The notes beneath the pieces were generated by a model. The model did not search any database. It saw only the letters and a program-made list of their open reading frames with translations, and was not told where the DNA came from. This document shows positions 1-6,268 of a stretch of DNA of 10,403 nucleotides, in pieces. The stretch is from assembly GCA_026986085.1 (NCBI GenBank), contig JALSPE010000100.1, positions 1 to 10,403 on the forward strand. Direction: 5' to 3'. Position 1 is the first letter of the stretch, and the number at the start of each line of letters is the position of its first letter. Made by a program: the position numbers and the translations under genes. This stretch comes from Campylobacteraceae bacterium. Its GTDB lineage: Bacteria > Campylobacterota > Campylobacteria > Campylobacterales > Sulfurovaceae.

Positions 1-929
1 GCCTTTGGTTGTAAATTTGCAATCTCATCTGGTTTTATATTTAATGGGTCATAGCGATTACTAGAGGTAATTGCAACAATTTTTGAATCTTTTGCCCTCA
101 TTACTGCAACTACTATCTCTTTTGCTTCTAGTTTTCTTTTATAGGTATCTAATATGTAATCTATTGTCTTTTGTAACCCTAAATTTATATTTAAAATCAA
201 ATTGTAACCATTCTTCTTTTTGGTATATTTTGTATTTTTTGTATGAACTATATAACCAATTGCATCTCTCTTACCACTTATTAAGCCATCTTTTTTTCTG
301 TTTAGATATTTATTGTAAAATTTTTCAATTCCGTTAAATCCAACTATATATTTGTATCCATCTTTCTCTTTTACCCTTGTATAACCCAATATTGGAGATA
401 GTGCCTCTTTTAGTGGATACTCTCTACTCTCTCCCTTTTCAATAATTGTTAATCCATAATAAAAGTTCTTATTTATGCCGTTACCTCTAAATACCTTAAA
501 ACGATTTAATTTATATTTTAACTCTTTAAGATAAATTGCTGTTTTTGCATCGATATTATCTGCAATAGTAACCCAACCTTTTTTTTCTTTTCCACTCTTA
601 TCTACCAATCTCTTTTTTAACTCATCTTCTGGAATATTGGCATATATACTAAATAGTTTTAAAAAGAACTCTTTTTTATTTGGGTCTAGATATTTTGTAT
701 GAAAAGATGCACTATAACTTTTAATTGATCTAGCAATCGTATAACCCTCACTTGATATGATGCTTCCTCTTAATGCTCTATCTTTTATAGTTTTAGTTTT
801 AAATTGATTACTGGAATTAAATGATAAGAAGAGAACTCTTACTATTAAAATTGATGCCAAAATAGCCATAACAATTACAATAAACTTTACTCTTTTATCG
901 CTAAAAATATCTCTTTTTTTTATATTCAT
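1..929 (-). CDS. ftsI: FtsI-like class B penicillin-binding protein, septal peptidoglycan transpeptidase (3' part outside window)
   Basis: FtsI cross-links peptidoglycan at the division septum, anchored in the inner membrane by one N-terminal helix. The frame is open from an ATG at 929-927 to the window edge, giving 309 codons without a stop. The start has a good SD, AGAAGG at 939-934, four bases upstream. Visible are a short basic N-terminus, one hydrophobic segment (about residues 14-36), the RGSI motif at 54-57 typical of the PBP dimerisation domain (RGxI), YPLKEALSPILGYT at 171-184, GIEKFYNKYL at 200-209, and LNINLGLQKTID at 247-258, which leads into the transpeptidase domain. The SxxK, SxN and KTG catalytic motifs would lie beyond the edge, so catalysis is inferred. 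It is divergent from ftsW, its usual functional partner, which favours FtsI over the elongation PBP2 (MrdA). In H. pylori ftsI is followed by fliE-flgC-flgB; the same may lie to the left here. Confidence 0.85.
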   Translation of the reverse strand, partial: MNIKKRDIFSDKRVKFIVIVMAILASILIVRVLFLSFNSSNQFKTKTIKDRALRGSIISSEGYTIARSIKSYSASFHTKYLDPNKKEFFLKLFSIYANIPEDELKKRLVDKSGKEKKGWVTIADNIDAKTAIYLKELKYKLNRFKVFRGNGINKNFYYGLTIIEKGESREYPLKEALSPILGYTRVKEKDGYKYIVGFNGIEKFYNKYLNRKKDGLISGKRDAIGYIVHTKNTKYTKKKNGYNLILNINLGLQKTIDYILDTYKRKLEAKEIVVAVMRAKDSKIVAITSSNRYDPLNIKPDEIANLQPK

Positions 930-961
930 ACAACCTTCTGAAAAATCTTTTTAATTAATTT

Positions 962-970
962 TGTTATAAT
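962..970 (+). promoter_or_regulatory. Putative extended -10 promoter of ftsW-murG
   Basis: TGTTATAAT is a perfect extended -10 element (TGn followed by TATAAT at 965-970). Transcription would begin near 977, leaving a leader of roughly 67 bases before ftsW. No clear -35 box is seen, which is normal for the housekeeping sigma factor of Campylobacterota. It is the best match in the divergent gap, but AT-rich DNA gives many chance matches. Confidence 0.55.
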
Positions 971-976
971 ATCATA
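971..976 (-). promoter_or_regulatory. Putative -10 element of ftsI, back to back with the ftsW promoter
   Basis: Read on the minus strand, 976-971 is TATGAT, followed directly by an overlapping TATTAT (971-966). Either could act as a -10 hexamer, placing the ftsI start of transcription roughly 30-40 bases before its ATG. It abuts the forward TATAAT, so the two polymerases could compete. No -35 box is recognisable. Confidence 0.3.
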
Positions 977-980
977 ATTT

Positions 981-1009
981 TAATACTAATTAATAAAAAA
1001 ATAGTATTA
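981..1009. repeat. Perfect 8-bp inverted repeat in the ftsI/ftsW divergent region
   Basis: TAATACTA (981-988) and TAGTATTA (1002-1009) are perfect inverted copies separated by 13 A-rich bases. If the TATAAT at 965-970 is the ftsW promoter, the repeat lies at the very start of the ftsW leader and could fold as a hairpin upstream of the SD (AAAGG, 1029-1033). Seen from ftsI it lies just upstream of the -10 candidates, where an operator could act. Low sequence complexity makes chance a real possibility. Confidence 0.4.
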
Positions 1010-1043
1010 TTATGTTAATATTTTAAAAAAAGGTTAAAATTTA

Positions 1044-2204
1044 ATGGATAGAGGTCTATATTTATCAACTATTACACTACTTCTATTCTCTATAGTTGCT
1101 GTCTATTCGCTATCTATATTTCCAACAATATATTTTGGAGCTTCTGAGTTTCATTTTTTAAAAAAAGAGAGCATTTTTGTTGCAATAGCCATTGTGATAT
1201 TAACTATAATTGGTTCATTAAATCCATATAGATTTTTTAAACCGTTAGGGTTTACTCTATTTATATTATCAACTATATTATTAATTAGTATGTTTTTTTT
1301 GCCAGAGAGTTTGGTTAAAGAGGTTTTAGGTGCTAAAAGGTGGATAAAATTTGGCTCTTTTTCTATATCTCCGACAGAGTTTTTTAAGTATGGTTTTCTT
1401 GTTTTTATAGCTTGGAGTTTGGCCAGAAAAGAGAACAATTTAAAGAGTAGTAGCACTATTTTTAAAGAGTTTTCTATACTAATTCCATACTTCTCTCTTT
1501 TGGCAATAGTTGTTGTATTTGTTGCTTTTGCTCAAAAAGATTTAGGGCAAACTGTAGTAATTACCTTAACACTACTCTCTATAATTCTTTTAGCTGGAGG
1601 CTCTAAAAAGTTATTTATTACACTAATATCTATGTCTATTGGTTTAGTTGCAATATTAATTGCAGTTGCTCCTCATAGATTACACCGATTAAAGGGATGG
1701 TGGGTTGGAGTTCAAGATGGTATTTTATCTATCTTACCAGATGGGATAGCAAAAAGTTTAAAAGTAACAGATACAACACAATCACTACCAATTACAAATG
1801 CTATCCACTCTATCGAAAGTGGTGGAGTATTTGGAAGACATTTGGGAGAGGGGCAGTATAAACTAGGCTTTTTAAGTGAGGTTCATACCGACTATATCTT
1901 TGCAGGAATTGCAGAAGAGATTGGGTTTATTGGCTTAATGTTACTGCTGTCTCTATATGGATATATTCTATATAGAATATTTTTTATTGCAGCAAATTTA
2001 GTTAAACCTATGGAGAGATATTTTGTAATTGGTGTTGGAGTTATAATTTTCAGCAGTGGTATGATAAATCTATTAGGAGTTACAGGATTAATTCCAATAA
2101 AGGGTATAGCAGTTCCCCTGCTTAGTTATGGTGGTTCTCAAATTATAGCTACATCCATAGCTATAGCTATGGTTTTAATGTTAAGCAGAAAGGTAAAGGT
2201 ATGA
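1044..2204 (+). CDS. ftsW: FtsW, septal peptidoglycan glycosyltransferase (SEDS family)
   Basis: FtsW polymerises lipid II into glycan strands at the division site together with FtsI. The 386-residue protein is mostly hydrophobic, with about nine or ten membrane segments, as expected for the SEDS family. Recognisable motifs are GAKRWIKFG at 96-104, a loop with GGVFGRHLGEG at 260-270, HTDYIFAGIAEEIGFIG at 281-297 with D283 matching the catalytic aspartate of SEDS proteins, and the C-terminal PLLSYGGS at 358-365. The start ATG has AAAGG (1029-1033) ten bases upstream; there is no competing upstream start. RodA is the close alternative. The overlap with murG and the divergent ftsI support FtsW. 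The stop codon overlaps the murG start (ATGA), suggesting translational coupling. Confidence 0.92.
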   Translation: MDRGLYLSTITLLLFSIVAVYSLSIFPTIYFGASEFHFLKKESIFVAIAIVILTIIGSLNPYRFFKPLGFTLFILSTILLISMFFLPESLVKEVLGAKRWIKFGSFSISPTEFFKYGFLVFIAWSLARKENNLKSSSTIFKEFSILIPYFSLLAIVVVFVAFAQKDLGQTVVITLTLLSIILLAGGSKKLFITLISMSIGLVAILIAVAPHRLHRLKGWWVGVQDGILSILPDGIAKSLKVTDTTQSLPITNAIHSIESGGVFGRHLGEGQYKLGFLSEVHTDYIFAGIAEEIGFIGLMLLLSLYGYILYRIFFIAANLVKPMERYFVIGVGVIIFSSGMINLLGVTGLIPIKGIAVPLLSYGGSQIIATSIAIAMVLMLSRKVKV

Positions 2205-3211
2205 GTATTGTATTTACAGGTGGTGGAACAGGTGGACATTTAACAATTATTGCCGCAGTAAAAGAGCATATTGATAACAGAGATTTAATATATATAGGTT
2301 CAGTCTCAGGGCAAGATAGAGCTTGGTTTGAAGAAGATGATGACTTTAAGCAGAGATATTTTTTAAACACACAAACAGTTGTAAACAGAGGAGTTTTAGG
2401 TAAGATAAAGAGTTTGAGTGTAATTTTAAAAGAGGCTTTTAAAATTCGTAAAATTCTCAAAAGTGTTGATGCAAAAGTTGTATTCAGTGTAGGTGGTTAC
2501 TCTGCTGCACCAGCTTCTATAGCTGCAAAAATGTTAAATATTCCACTTGTTATTCATGAACAAAACTCTCATATTGGAAACTTAAATAGAGTCTTTAAAC
2601 CACTTTCGCATAGATTTATATGGGCATTTGACAAAGAGGATAGTTTAAGAATATACCCAGTTAAAGAGATATTTTTTAATAATTACAGAGTTAGAGGTAG
2701 AGTTAAATCGATATTAATTAGTGGTGGCTCACAAGGCTCTGTCGCTTTAAATAACTTTGCTCTATCTATTGCCAAAGAGCTTGATAGCAAAGGTATAAAA
2801 ATATACCACCAAGCTGGTGAAAAAAATTTAGAAAAAGTTAAAGATGAGTATGAAAAACTAGGAGTAGATGCAGAGGTTTTTGGCTTTACAAAAGAGATGC
2901 CAGAGATTATGAAAAAAGCAGATTTTGCCATAGCAAGAGCTGGAGCATCAACACTTTGGGAGATGACGGCTACTGGATTACCAGCTCTATATGTTCCATA
3001 TCCATATGCGGCAAATGACCATCAATATTATAATGCAAAATTTTTAGCAGAGCAGAATTTAGCATGGCTTAAAAGAGAAAATGAGTTAGAAAAAGAGTTG
3101 ATTTTTGATATTATAGATAGTGATTTAACCCCTATCAGTAAAAGATTACCAGAGTTAATAGAGCCAAATGGTGCAAAAAAGATTGCTAAATATTTAGAGA
3201 ATTTTAATTAA
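2201..3211 (+). CDS. murG: MurG, UDP-GlcNAc:lipid I N-acetylglucosaminyltransferase
   Basis: MurG adds GlcNAc to lipid I at the cytoplasmic face of the membrane, making lipid II, the substrate of FtsW and PBP1A. The 336-residue GT-B fold is slightly shorter than the E. coli enzyme (about 355). The N-terminal domain has the glycine loop TGGGTGGH at 6-13, GGYSAAP at 98-104 and HEQNSHIGNLNR at 119-130. The C-terminal UDP-GlcNAc domain has GGSQGS at 175-180 and the RAGASTLWEM block at 246-255 followed by GLPALYVPYP, with E254 at the position of the conserved nucleotide-binding glutamate. It overlaps ftsW by 4 bp; GAAAGG at 2188-2193, inside ftsW, is a well-placed SD. No intrinsic terminator is evident after the stop codon. 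Confidence 0.96.
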   Translation: MSIVFTGGGTGGHLTIIAAVKEHIDNRDLIYIGSVSGQDRAWFEEDDDFKQRYFLNTQTVVNRGVLGKIKSLSVILKEAFKIRKILKSVDAKVVFSVGGYSAAPASIAAKMLNIPLVIHEQNSHIGNLNRVFKPLSHRFIWAFDKEDSLRIYPVKEIFFNNYRVRGRVKSILISGGSQGSVALNNFALSIAKELDSKGIKIYHQAGEKNLEKVKDEYEKLGVDAEVFGFTKEMPEIMKKADFAIARAGASTLWEMTATGLPALYVPYPYAANDHQYYNAKFLAEQNLAWLKRENELEKELIFDIIDSDLTPISKRLPELIEPNGAKKIAKYLENFN

Positions 3212-3324
3212 TACACAAACAATTCACATTGATATCTTATAATAGCATTACCAATCAAGATATTGGTAGAGGTAAGACTAAAAAAGGTAACTTTTGAGAG
3301 TCTAAAATAAAATAGTTGTATCAT
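3208..3324 (-). CDS. Possible 38-residue peptide gene with a very strong SD
   Basis: An ATG at 3324-3322 opens a 38-codon frame that stops at 3210-3208, overlapping the end of murG on the other strand by four bases. AGGAGG (3337-3332) sits seven bases before the ATG, a better SD than any complete gene in this window shows. The product is rich in hydrophobic and aromatic residues, begins MIQLFYFRL, and has few charges (R8, K11, R30, E34). There is no recognised domain. The frame stays open upstream to an in-frame TTG at 3366-3364, giving a possible 52-residue form, though the strong SD favours the ATG. It may be a small regulatory or toxic peptide, or may not be translated: the same strong SD is equally explained as the complement of a CTCCTCCT motif in a plus-strand RNA. 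Confidence 0.35.
   Translation of the reverse strand: MIQLFYFRLSKVTFFSLTSTNILIGNAIIRYQCELFVY
3238..3243 (+). promoter_or_regulatory. Putative -10 element reading into the structured intergenic region
   Basis: TATAAT is a perfect -10 hexamer 27 bases after the murG stop codon. A transcript would start near 3250, exactly where the first hairpin of the structured region begins, and would run antisense to the small minus-strand frame. There is no TGn extension and no credible -35 box. Confidence 0.4.
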
Positions 3325-3395
3325 TTCTTCTCCTCCTATAAATAGATTTAGATACGGTATATTCAAGTAGCCTTTTTGGCTACTCCTCCTTCATA
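3250..3395 (+). ncRNA. Candidate structured small RNA with two anti-Shine-Dalgarno motifs
   Basis: Four helices can be drawn by eye on the plus strand. (1) ACCAAT 3250-3255 pairs with ATTGGT 3262-3267. (2) AGACT 3275-3279 pairs with AGTCT 3299-3303, topped by AAAAG/CTTTT (3282-3286/3291-3295) closing a GTAA loop of the GNRA class. (3) GTTGTATC 3315-3322 pairs with GATACGGT 3351-3358 (three G-U pairs) and exposes CTTCTCCTCCT in its loop. (4) AGTAGCC 3366-3372 pairs with GGCTACT 3378-3384. CTCCTCCT occurs at 3330-3337 in the loop of helix 3 and at 3383-3390, largely 3' of helix 4; the second copy continues as CCTCCTT, the 16S rRNA anti-SD sequence. The RNA could pair with mRNA SDs and, being antisense to the 38-codon frame, could block that frame in particular. 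It matches no RNA family I know, and no clean terminator marks its 3' end. The boundaries are guesses. Confidence 0.35.
3366..3384. other. Perfect 7-bp hairpin with a T5 loop (A5 on the minus strand)
   Basis: AGTAGCC and GGCTACT flank a five-base homopolymer loop. It is the most GC-rich and probably the most stable stem in the gap. It lacks a following T tract in either direction, so it is a poor intrinsic terminator. On the minus strand it lies between AAGGAGG (3391-3385) and an in-frame TTG (3366-3364) of the small frame, where it could control access to a start site. Confidence 0.6.
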
Positions 3396-3459
3396 TTACA
3401 ATTGAACCCCCTAATTATTACTCTATTAACTTAACATTTAATTAATATATTAACACAAA

Positions 3460-3482
3460 CAGTGCCGTTGTAATGGACACTG
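3460..3482. other. Imperfect hairpin in the murG-alaS gap
   Basis: CAGTG (3460-3464) pairs with CACTG (3478-3482), continued by CC/GG (3465-3466 with 3475-3476) past a single bulged A3477, leaving an eight-base loop. In the minus direction it is followed by TTTGTGTT, a weak terminator-like tail. In the plus direction it is followed by AATAAAAG. Its role is unknown. Confidence 0.35.
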
Positions 3483-3505
3483 AATAAAAGTAGAATTAAG
3501 AATAC

Positions 3506-3532
3506 CACTTAAACACTTAATATGTCTATGTC
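3506..3532. repeat. Two adjacent short tandem direct repeats upstream of alaS
   Basis: CACTTAA occurs at 3506-3512 and 3514-3520 (8-bp period), immediately followed by TATGTC twice at 3521-3532 (6-bp period). Also ATTAAG (3495-3500) is inverted to CTTAAT (3516-3521). Such arrays can be regulator-binding sites but can also be slippage products in AT-rich DNA. The rest of the 3400-3598 stretch holds only stop-rich AT sequence with no supportable gene. Confidence 0.25.
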
Positions 3533-3598
3533 TATTTTTAATATGAAAGTTAAGATATTAATATTTATAAAAGATAGATAATCTCTATTGGATAATCC

Positions 3599-3624
3599 GA
3601 GTTTAACTCATAATTAGATAAAAT
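3599..3624 (+). promoter_or_regulatory. Putative alaS promoter with an overlapping palindrome
   Basis: TAAAAT at 3619-3624 is a plausible -10 element placing the transcript start near 3631, about 23 bases before the alaS ATG. A second hexamer, TATAAT at 3628-3633, is a better match but would leave a very short leader. Just upstream, GAGTTTAACTC (3599-3609) is a perfect odd palindrome (five-base arms around one T) in the position of an operator. The alaS SD is AGGA at 3642-3645. Confidence 0.4.
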
Positions 3625-3653
3625 ATATATAATTAAATAATAGGATATATTTT

Positions 3654-6203
3654 ATGAGTATAAGAGAGCAATTTTTAGAGTTTTTTAAAAGTAAAGGGCA
3701 TAAAGTAGTTCCAAGTTCTCCATTGGTTCCAGATGATGCTACGCTTCTATTTACGAATGCTGGTATGGTTCAGTTTAAAGGTATTTTTACAGGTCAAGAA
3801 CCTACTCCAACACCTCCTAGAGCTACAAGTAGTCAAACTTGTATAAGAGCTGGTGGAAAACATAATGATTTAGATAATGTAGGATATACAGCAAGACACC
3901 ATACTTTTTTTGAGATGTTGGGTAATTTTAGTTTTGGTGATTACTTTAAAGATGATGCAATTGCATATGCTTGGGAGTTTATTACAAATAAAAATTATCT
4001 GAATTTACCAATAGAAAAGCTATGGGTTACAGTTCACGATAGCGATGATGAAGCTTATGATATCTGGAAAAAGTATATAAACGAAGATAGAATAGTTCGT
4101 TTTGGAGATAAAGATAACTTTTGGCAAATGGGTGATACTGGACCTTGTGGACCTTGTAGCGAAATTTTCTATGACCAAGGAGAGGAGCATTTTAACTCAC
4201 CAGAAGATAAGATGGGTGGAGATGGAGATAGATTTTTAGAGATTTGGAACTTGGTATTTATGCAGTATGAGAGAGATGAGAGTGGAGAGCTTCATCCTCT
4301 TCCAAAACCAAGTATAGATACAGGAATGGGCTTAGAGAGAGTTGTGGCTATTAAAGAGGGGGTATTTAATAATTATGATAGCTCACTATTTAAGCCCCTA
4401 ATTGATAAAATTGCTAAGATTGTTGGCAAAGAGCCAAATGAGAAAACAGTAGCATCATATCGTGTAATAGCAGACCACCTTCGCTCAACCACATTTTTAC
4501 TTGCTCAAGGTGTAACATTTGATAAAGAAGGTCGTGGTTATGTGCTTAGAAGAATAATGAGAAGAGCTATTAGACACGGATATCTTCTTGGAGTTAGAGA
4601 GCCATTTATCTATAAATTAGTTGATACACTAACAGAGCAAATGAAGAGTCAATATGGATATTTAGAAGAGAGAAAAGAGGCAGTTAAAAGTGCTATGATG
4701 CTTGAAGAGGAGAGATTCTTTGCAACAATTGAGTCTGGAATTAAGCTATTTGAAGAAGAGTTAAAAGATACAAAAGATAAATTTAGTGGAGAGGTGGCAT
4801 TTAAACTCTATGATACTTATGGATTTCCACTTGATTTAACTGAGGATATGTTAAGAGAGAAAAATATTCCTTTAGATTTTGAAGGTTTTAATAAAAAGAT
4901 GGATGAGCAAAAAGCACAGAGTAAAGCAAACTGGAAAGGAACAGGAGATGCTGTTGCCAAAGGGGACTTTAAAGAGCTTACAGAGGAGTTTGGATTAAAT
5001 GAATTTGTAGGATATGAGCAAACTTCTATTAAAACTAAAGTTTTATCCCTTTTAGATGAAAATTTCAAAAGAGTTGAAAGAATAGATGGCAAAGGTTGGG
5101 TATTTTTAGAAAAGACACCTTTTTATGCCGAAAGTGGTGGACAAGTTGGTGATGAGGGTGAGTTGATTACTTCTAACTCTAAAGTAAAAGTTCTTGATAC
5201 TAAAAAGTTTAACAATTTAAATTTAAGTCAAATTGATGGTAGTTTAAGTGTAGGAGAAGAGGTAGAGGCTATTGTAGATAACAAAAGAGCCGAGATTGCC
5301 AAACACCACTCAGCAACCCACTTACTTCAAGCTGGATTAAAAGCAGTATTAGGAGAGCATATTGCTCAAGCTGGTTCATATAATGATGATAAGAGATTAA
5401 GATTTGACTTTACACATCCACAGGCTTTAACTAAAAAGGAGCTTGAAAAGGTAGAAGATTGGGTAAATGACAAGGTTTTAAGAGCTTTAAGTGTAGAGAC
5501 AAAAGTTATGCCAATAGATGAAGCTAAAGAGAGTGGCGCAGTAGCACTATTTGGAGAGAAATATGGAGATAGAGTAAGAGTTGTATCCATAGATGATGCT
5601 TCAACTGAGCTTTGTGGGGGAACGCATGTAAACAATAGTGCACAAATTGGAACATTTATTATAACAAAAGAGAGTGGTGTTAGCTCTGGTGTTAGAAGAG
5701 TAGAGGCAATTTGTGGAAGAGCCGCTCTAAATTATATAAAAGAGAATAGAGAAACTATAGAAAATATAGAGAGCCAATTAAAGAGTAAAGAGCCACTAAA
5801 AGCCATATCTAAATTAAAAGAGCAGATAACTACTCTTAAAAAAGAGTTAAAAGAGGCACAAAATTCAACTAAAAAAGAGTTGAAATCTCAAGAGATAAAT
5901 GGTGTAAATGTGATTGTAGATAGGGTAGATAATGGGGATATAAAAGAGCTTATTGATGAAGCTAAAAACAGATATGACAAAGTTGCAATTATACTTTTAC
6001 AAAAAAAGGGAGATAAAGTTTTACTAGCAGCTGGTAGCAAAGGTTGTGATATAAACTCTGGAGCATGGATAAGAGAGATAGCTCCAATAGTTGGTGGAGG
6101 CGGTGGAGGTAGAGCTGATTTTGCTCAAGCTGGTGGCAAAGATACGACTAAAATTAACGAAGCGCTAGAGAGTGCTTTAGAGTATGTTAAGAAGAGTCTT
6201 TAA
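3654..6203 (+). CDS. alaS: AlaS, alanyl-tRNA synthetase
   Basis: AlaRS charges tRNA-Ala and removes mischarged serine and glycine in its editing domain. The 849-residue protein is full length for bacteria (E. coli 876). The class II catalytic domain shows TNAGMVQFKGIF at 34-45, motif 2 around RHHTFFEMLGNFSFGDYF at 81-98, a GPCGPCSEIF segment, and motif 3 TGMGLER at 223-229. The editing domain carries the zinc ligands H552 and H556 (HSATH) and C654 and H658 (CGGTH). A lysine/glutamate-rich coiled coil (roughly 700-745) leads into the C-Ala domain with a run of six glycines at 814-819 followed by RADFAQAGG. The ATG has AGGA eight bases upstream. maf follows on the same strand after 65 bases. 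Nothing is missing or unusual. Confidence 0.98.
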   Translation: MSIREQFLEFFKSKGHKVVPSSPLVPDDATLLFTNAGMVQFKGIFTGQEPTPTPPRATSSQTCIRAGGKHNDLDNVGYTARHHTFFEMLGNFSFGDYFKDDAIAYAWEFITNKNYLNLPIEKLWVTVHDSDDEAYDIWKKYINEDRIVRFGDKDNFWQMGDTGPCGPCSEIFYDQGEEHFNSPEDKMGGDGDRFLEIWNLVFMQYERDESGELHPLPKPSIDTGMGLERVVAIKEGVFNNYDSSLFKPLIDKIAKIVGKEPNEKTVASYRVIADHLRSTTFLLAQGVTFDKEGRGYVLRRIMRRAIRHGYLLGVREPFIYKLVDTLTEQMKSQYGYLEERKEAVKSAMMLEEERFFATIESGIKLFEEELKDTKDKFSGEVAFKLYDTYGFPLDLTEDMLREKNIPLDFEGFNKKMDEQKAQSKANWKGTGDAVAKGDFKELTEEFGLNEFVGYEQTSIKTKVLSLLDENFKRVERIDGKGWVFLEKTPFYAESGGQVGDEGELITSNSKVKVLDTKKFNNLNLSQIDGSLSVGEEVEAIVDNKRAEIAKHHSATHLLQAGLKAVLGEHIAQAGSYNDDKRLRFDFTHPQALTKKELEKVEDWVNDKVLRALSVETKVMPIDEAKESGAVALFGEKYGDRVRVVSIDDASTELCGGTHVNNSAQIGTFIITKESGVSSGVRRVEAICGRAALNYIKENRETIENIESQLKSKEPLKAISKLKEQITTLKKELKEAQNSTKKELKSQEINGVNVIVDRVDNGDIKELIDEAKNRYDKVAIILLQKKGDKVLLAAGSKGCDINSGAWIREIAPIVGGGGGGRADFAQAGGKDTTKINEALESALEYVKKSL

Positions 6204-6268
6204 AATATGAAATTAAATTTTACTTTTTTTTCTATAAATAAGTATAAAACTATAAGTGGAAATTAGTG
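6204..6268 (+). promoter_or_regulatory. alaS-maf spacer with a T run and -10-like hexamers
   Basis: The spacer has eight T residues at 6224-6231 without a convincing stem before them, so it is not a good intrinsic terminator. TATAAA occurs at 6233-6238 and 6243-6248, either of which could serve as a weak -10 for maf and the genes behind it. Whether the downstream run is read from alaS or from here cannot be settled from sequence. Confidence 0.25.

Noticed and set aside
71..337. Plus-strand frame of 88 codons
   Set aside because: It lies antisense to the FtsI coding sequence, has low-complexity leucine/phenylalanine content and no SD; it is a by-product of the real minus-strand gene.
1151..1456. 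Minus-strand frame inside ftsW, and similar ones at 2167-2460, 2683-2931, 4817-5092, 5366-5635, 8335-8601 and 9453-9644
   Set aside because: All are antisense to genes with intact family motifs, are rich in serine/leucine as expected for the reverse of AT-rich genes, and have no supporting SD or homology that I recognise.
3366..3384. Intrinsic terminator for murG or for a minus-strand transcript
   Set aside because: The stem is good but no T tract follows on either strand (CCTCC on one side, TTGAATA on the other), so it is listed only as a hairpin.
3522..3581. Plus-strand 19-codon frame starting ATGTCTATGTC
   Set aside because: It has no SD, lies within short tandem repeats, and its composition matches the surrounding non-coding DNA.
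3212..3653. Known housekeeping RNA (tmRNA, RNase P RNA, SRP RNA, 6S RNA) or tRNA in the large gap
   Set aside because: None of their conserved sequence blocks is seen on either strand, and no cloverleaf with a T-loop can be drawn.
6203..6231. Terminator after alaS
   Set aside because: Eight T residues are present, but only 4- to 5-bp A/T stems can be drawn before them; read-through into maf is at least as likely.
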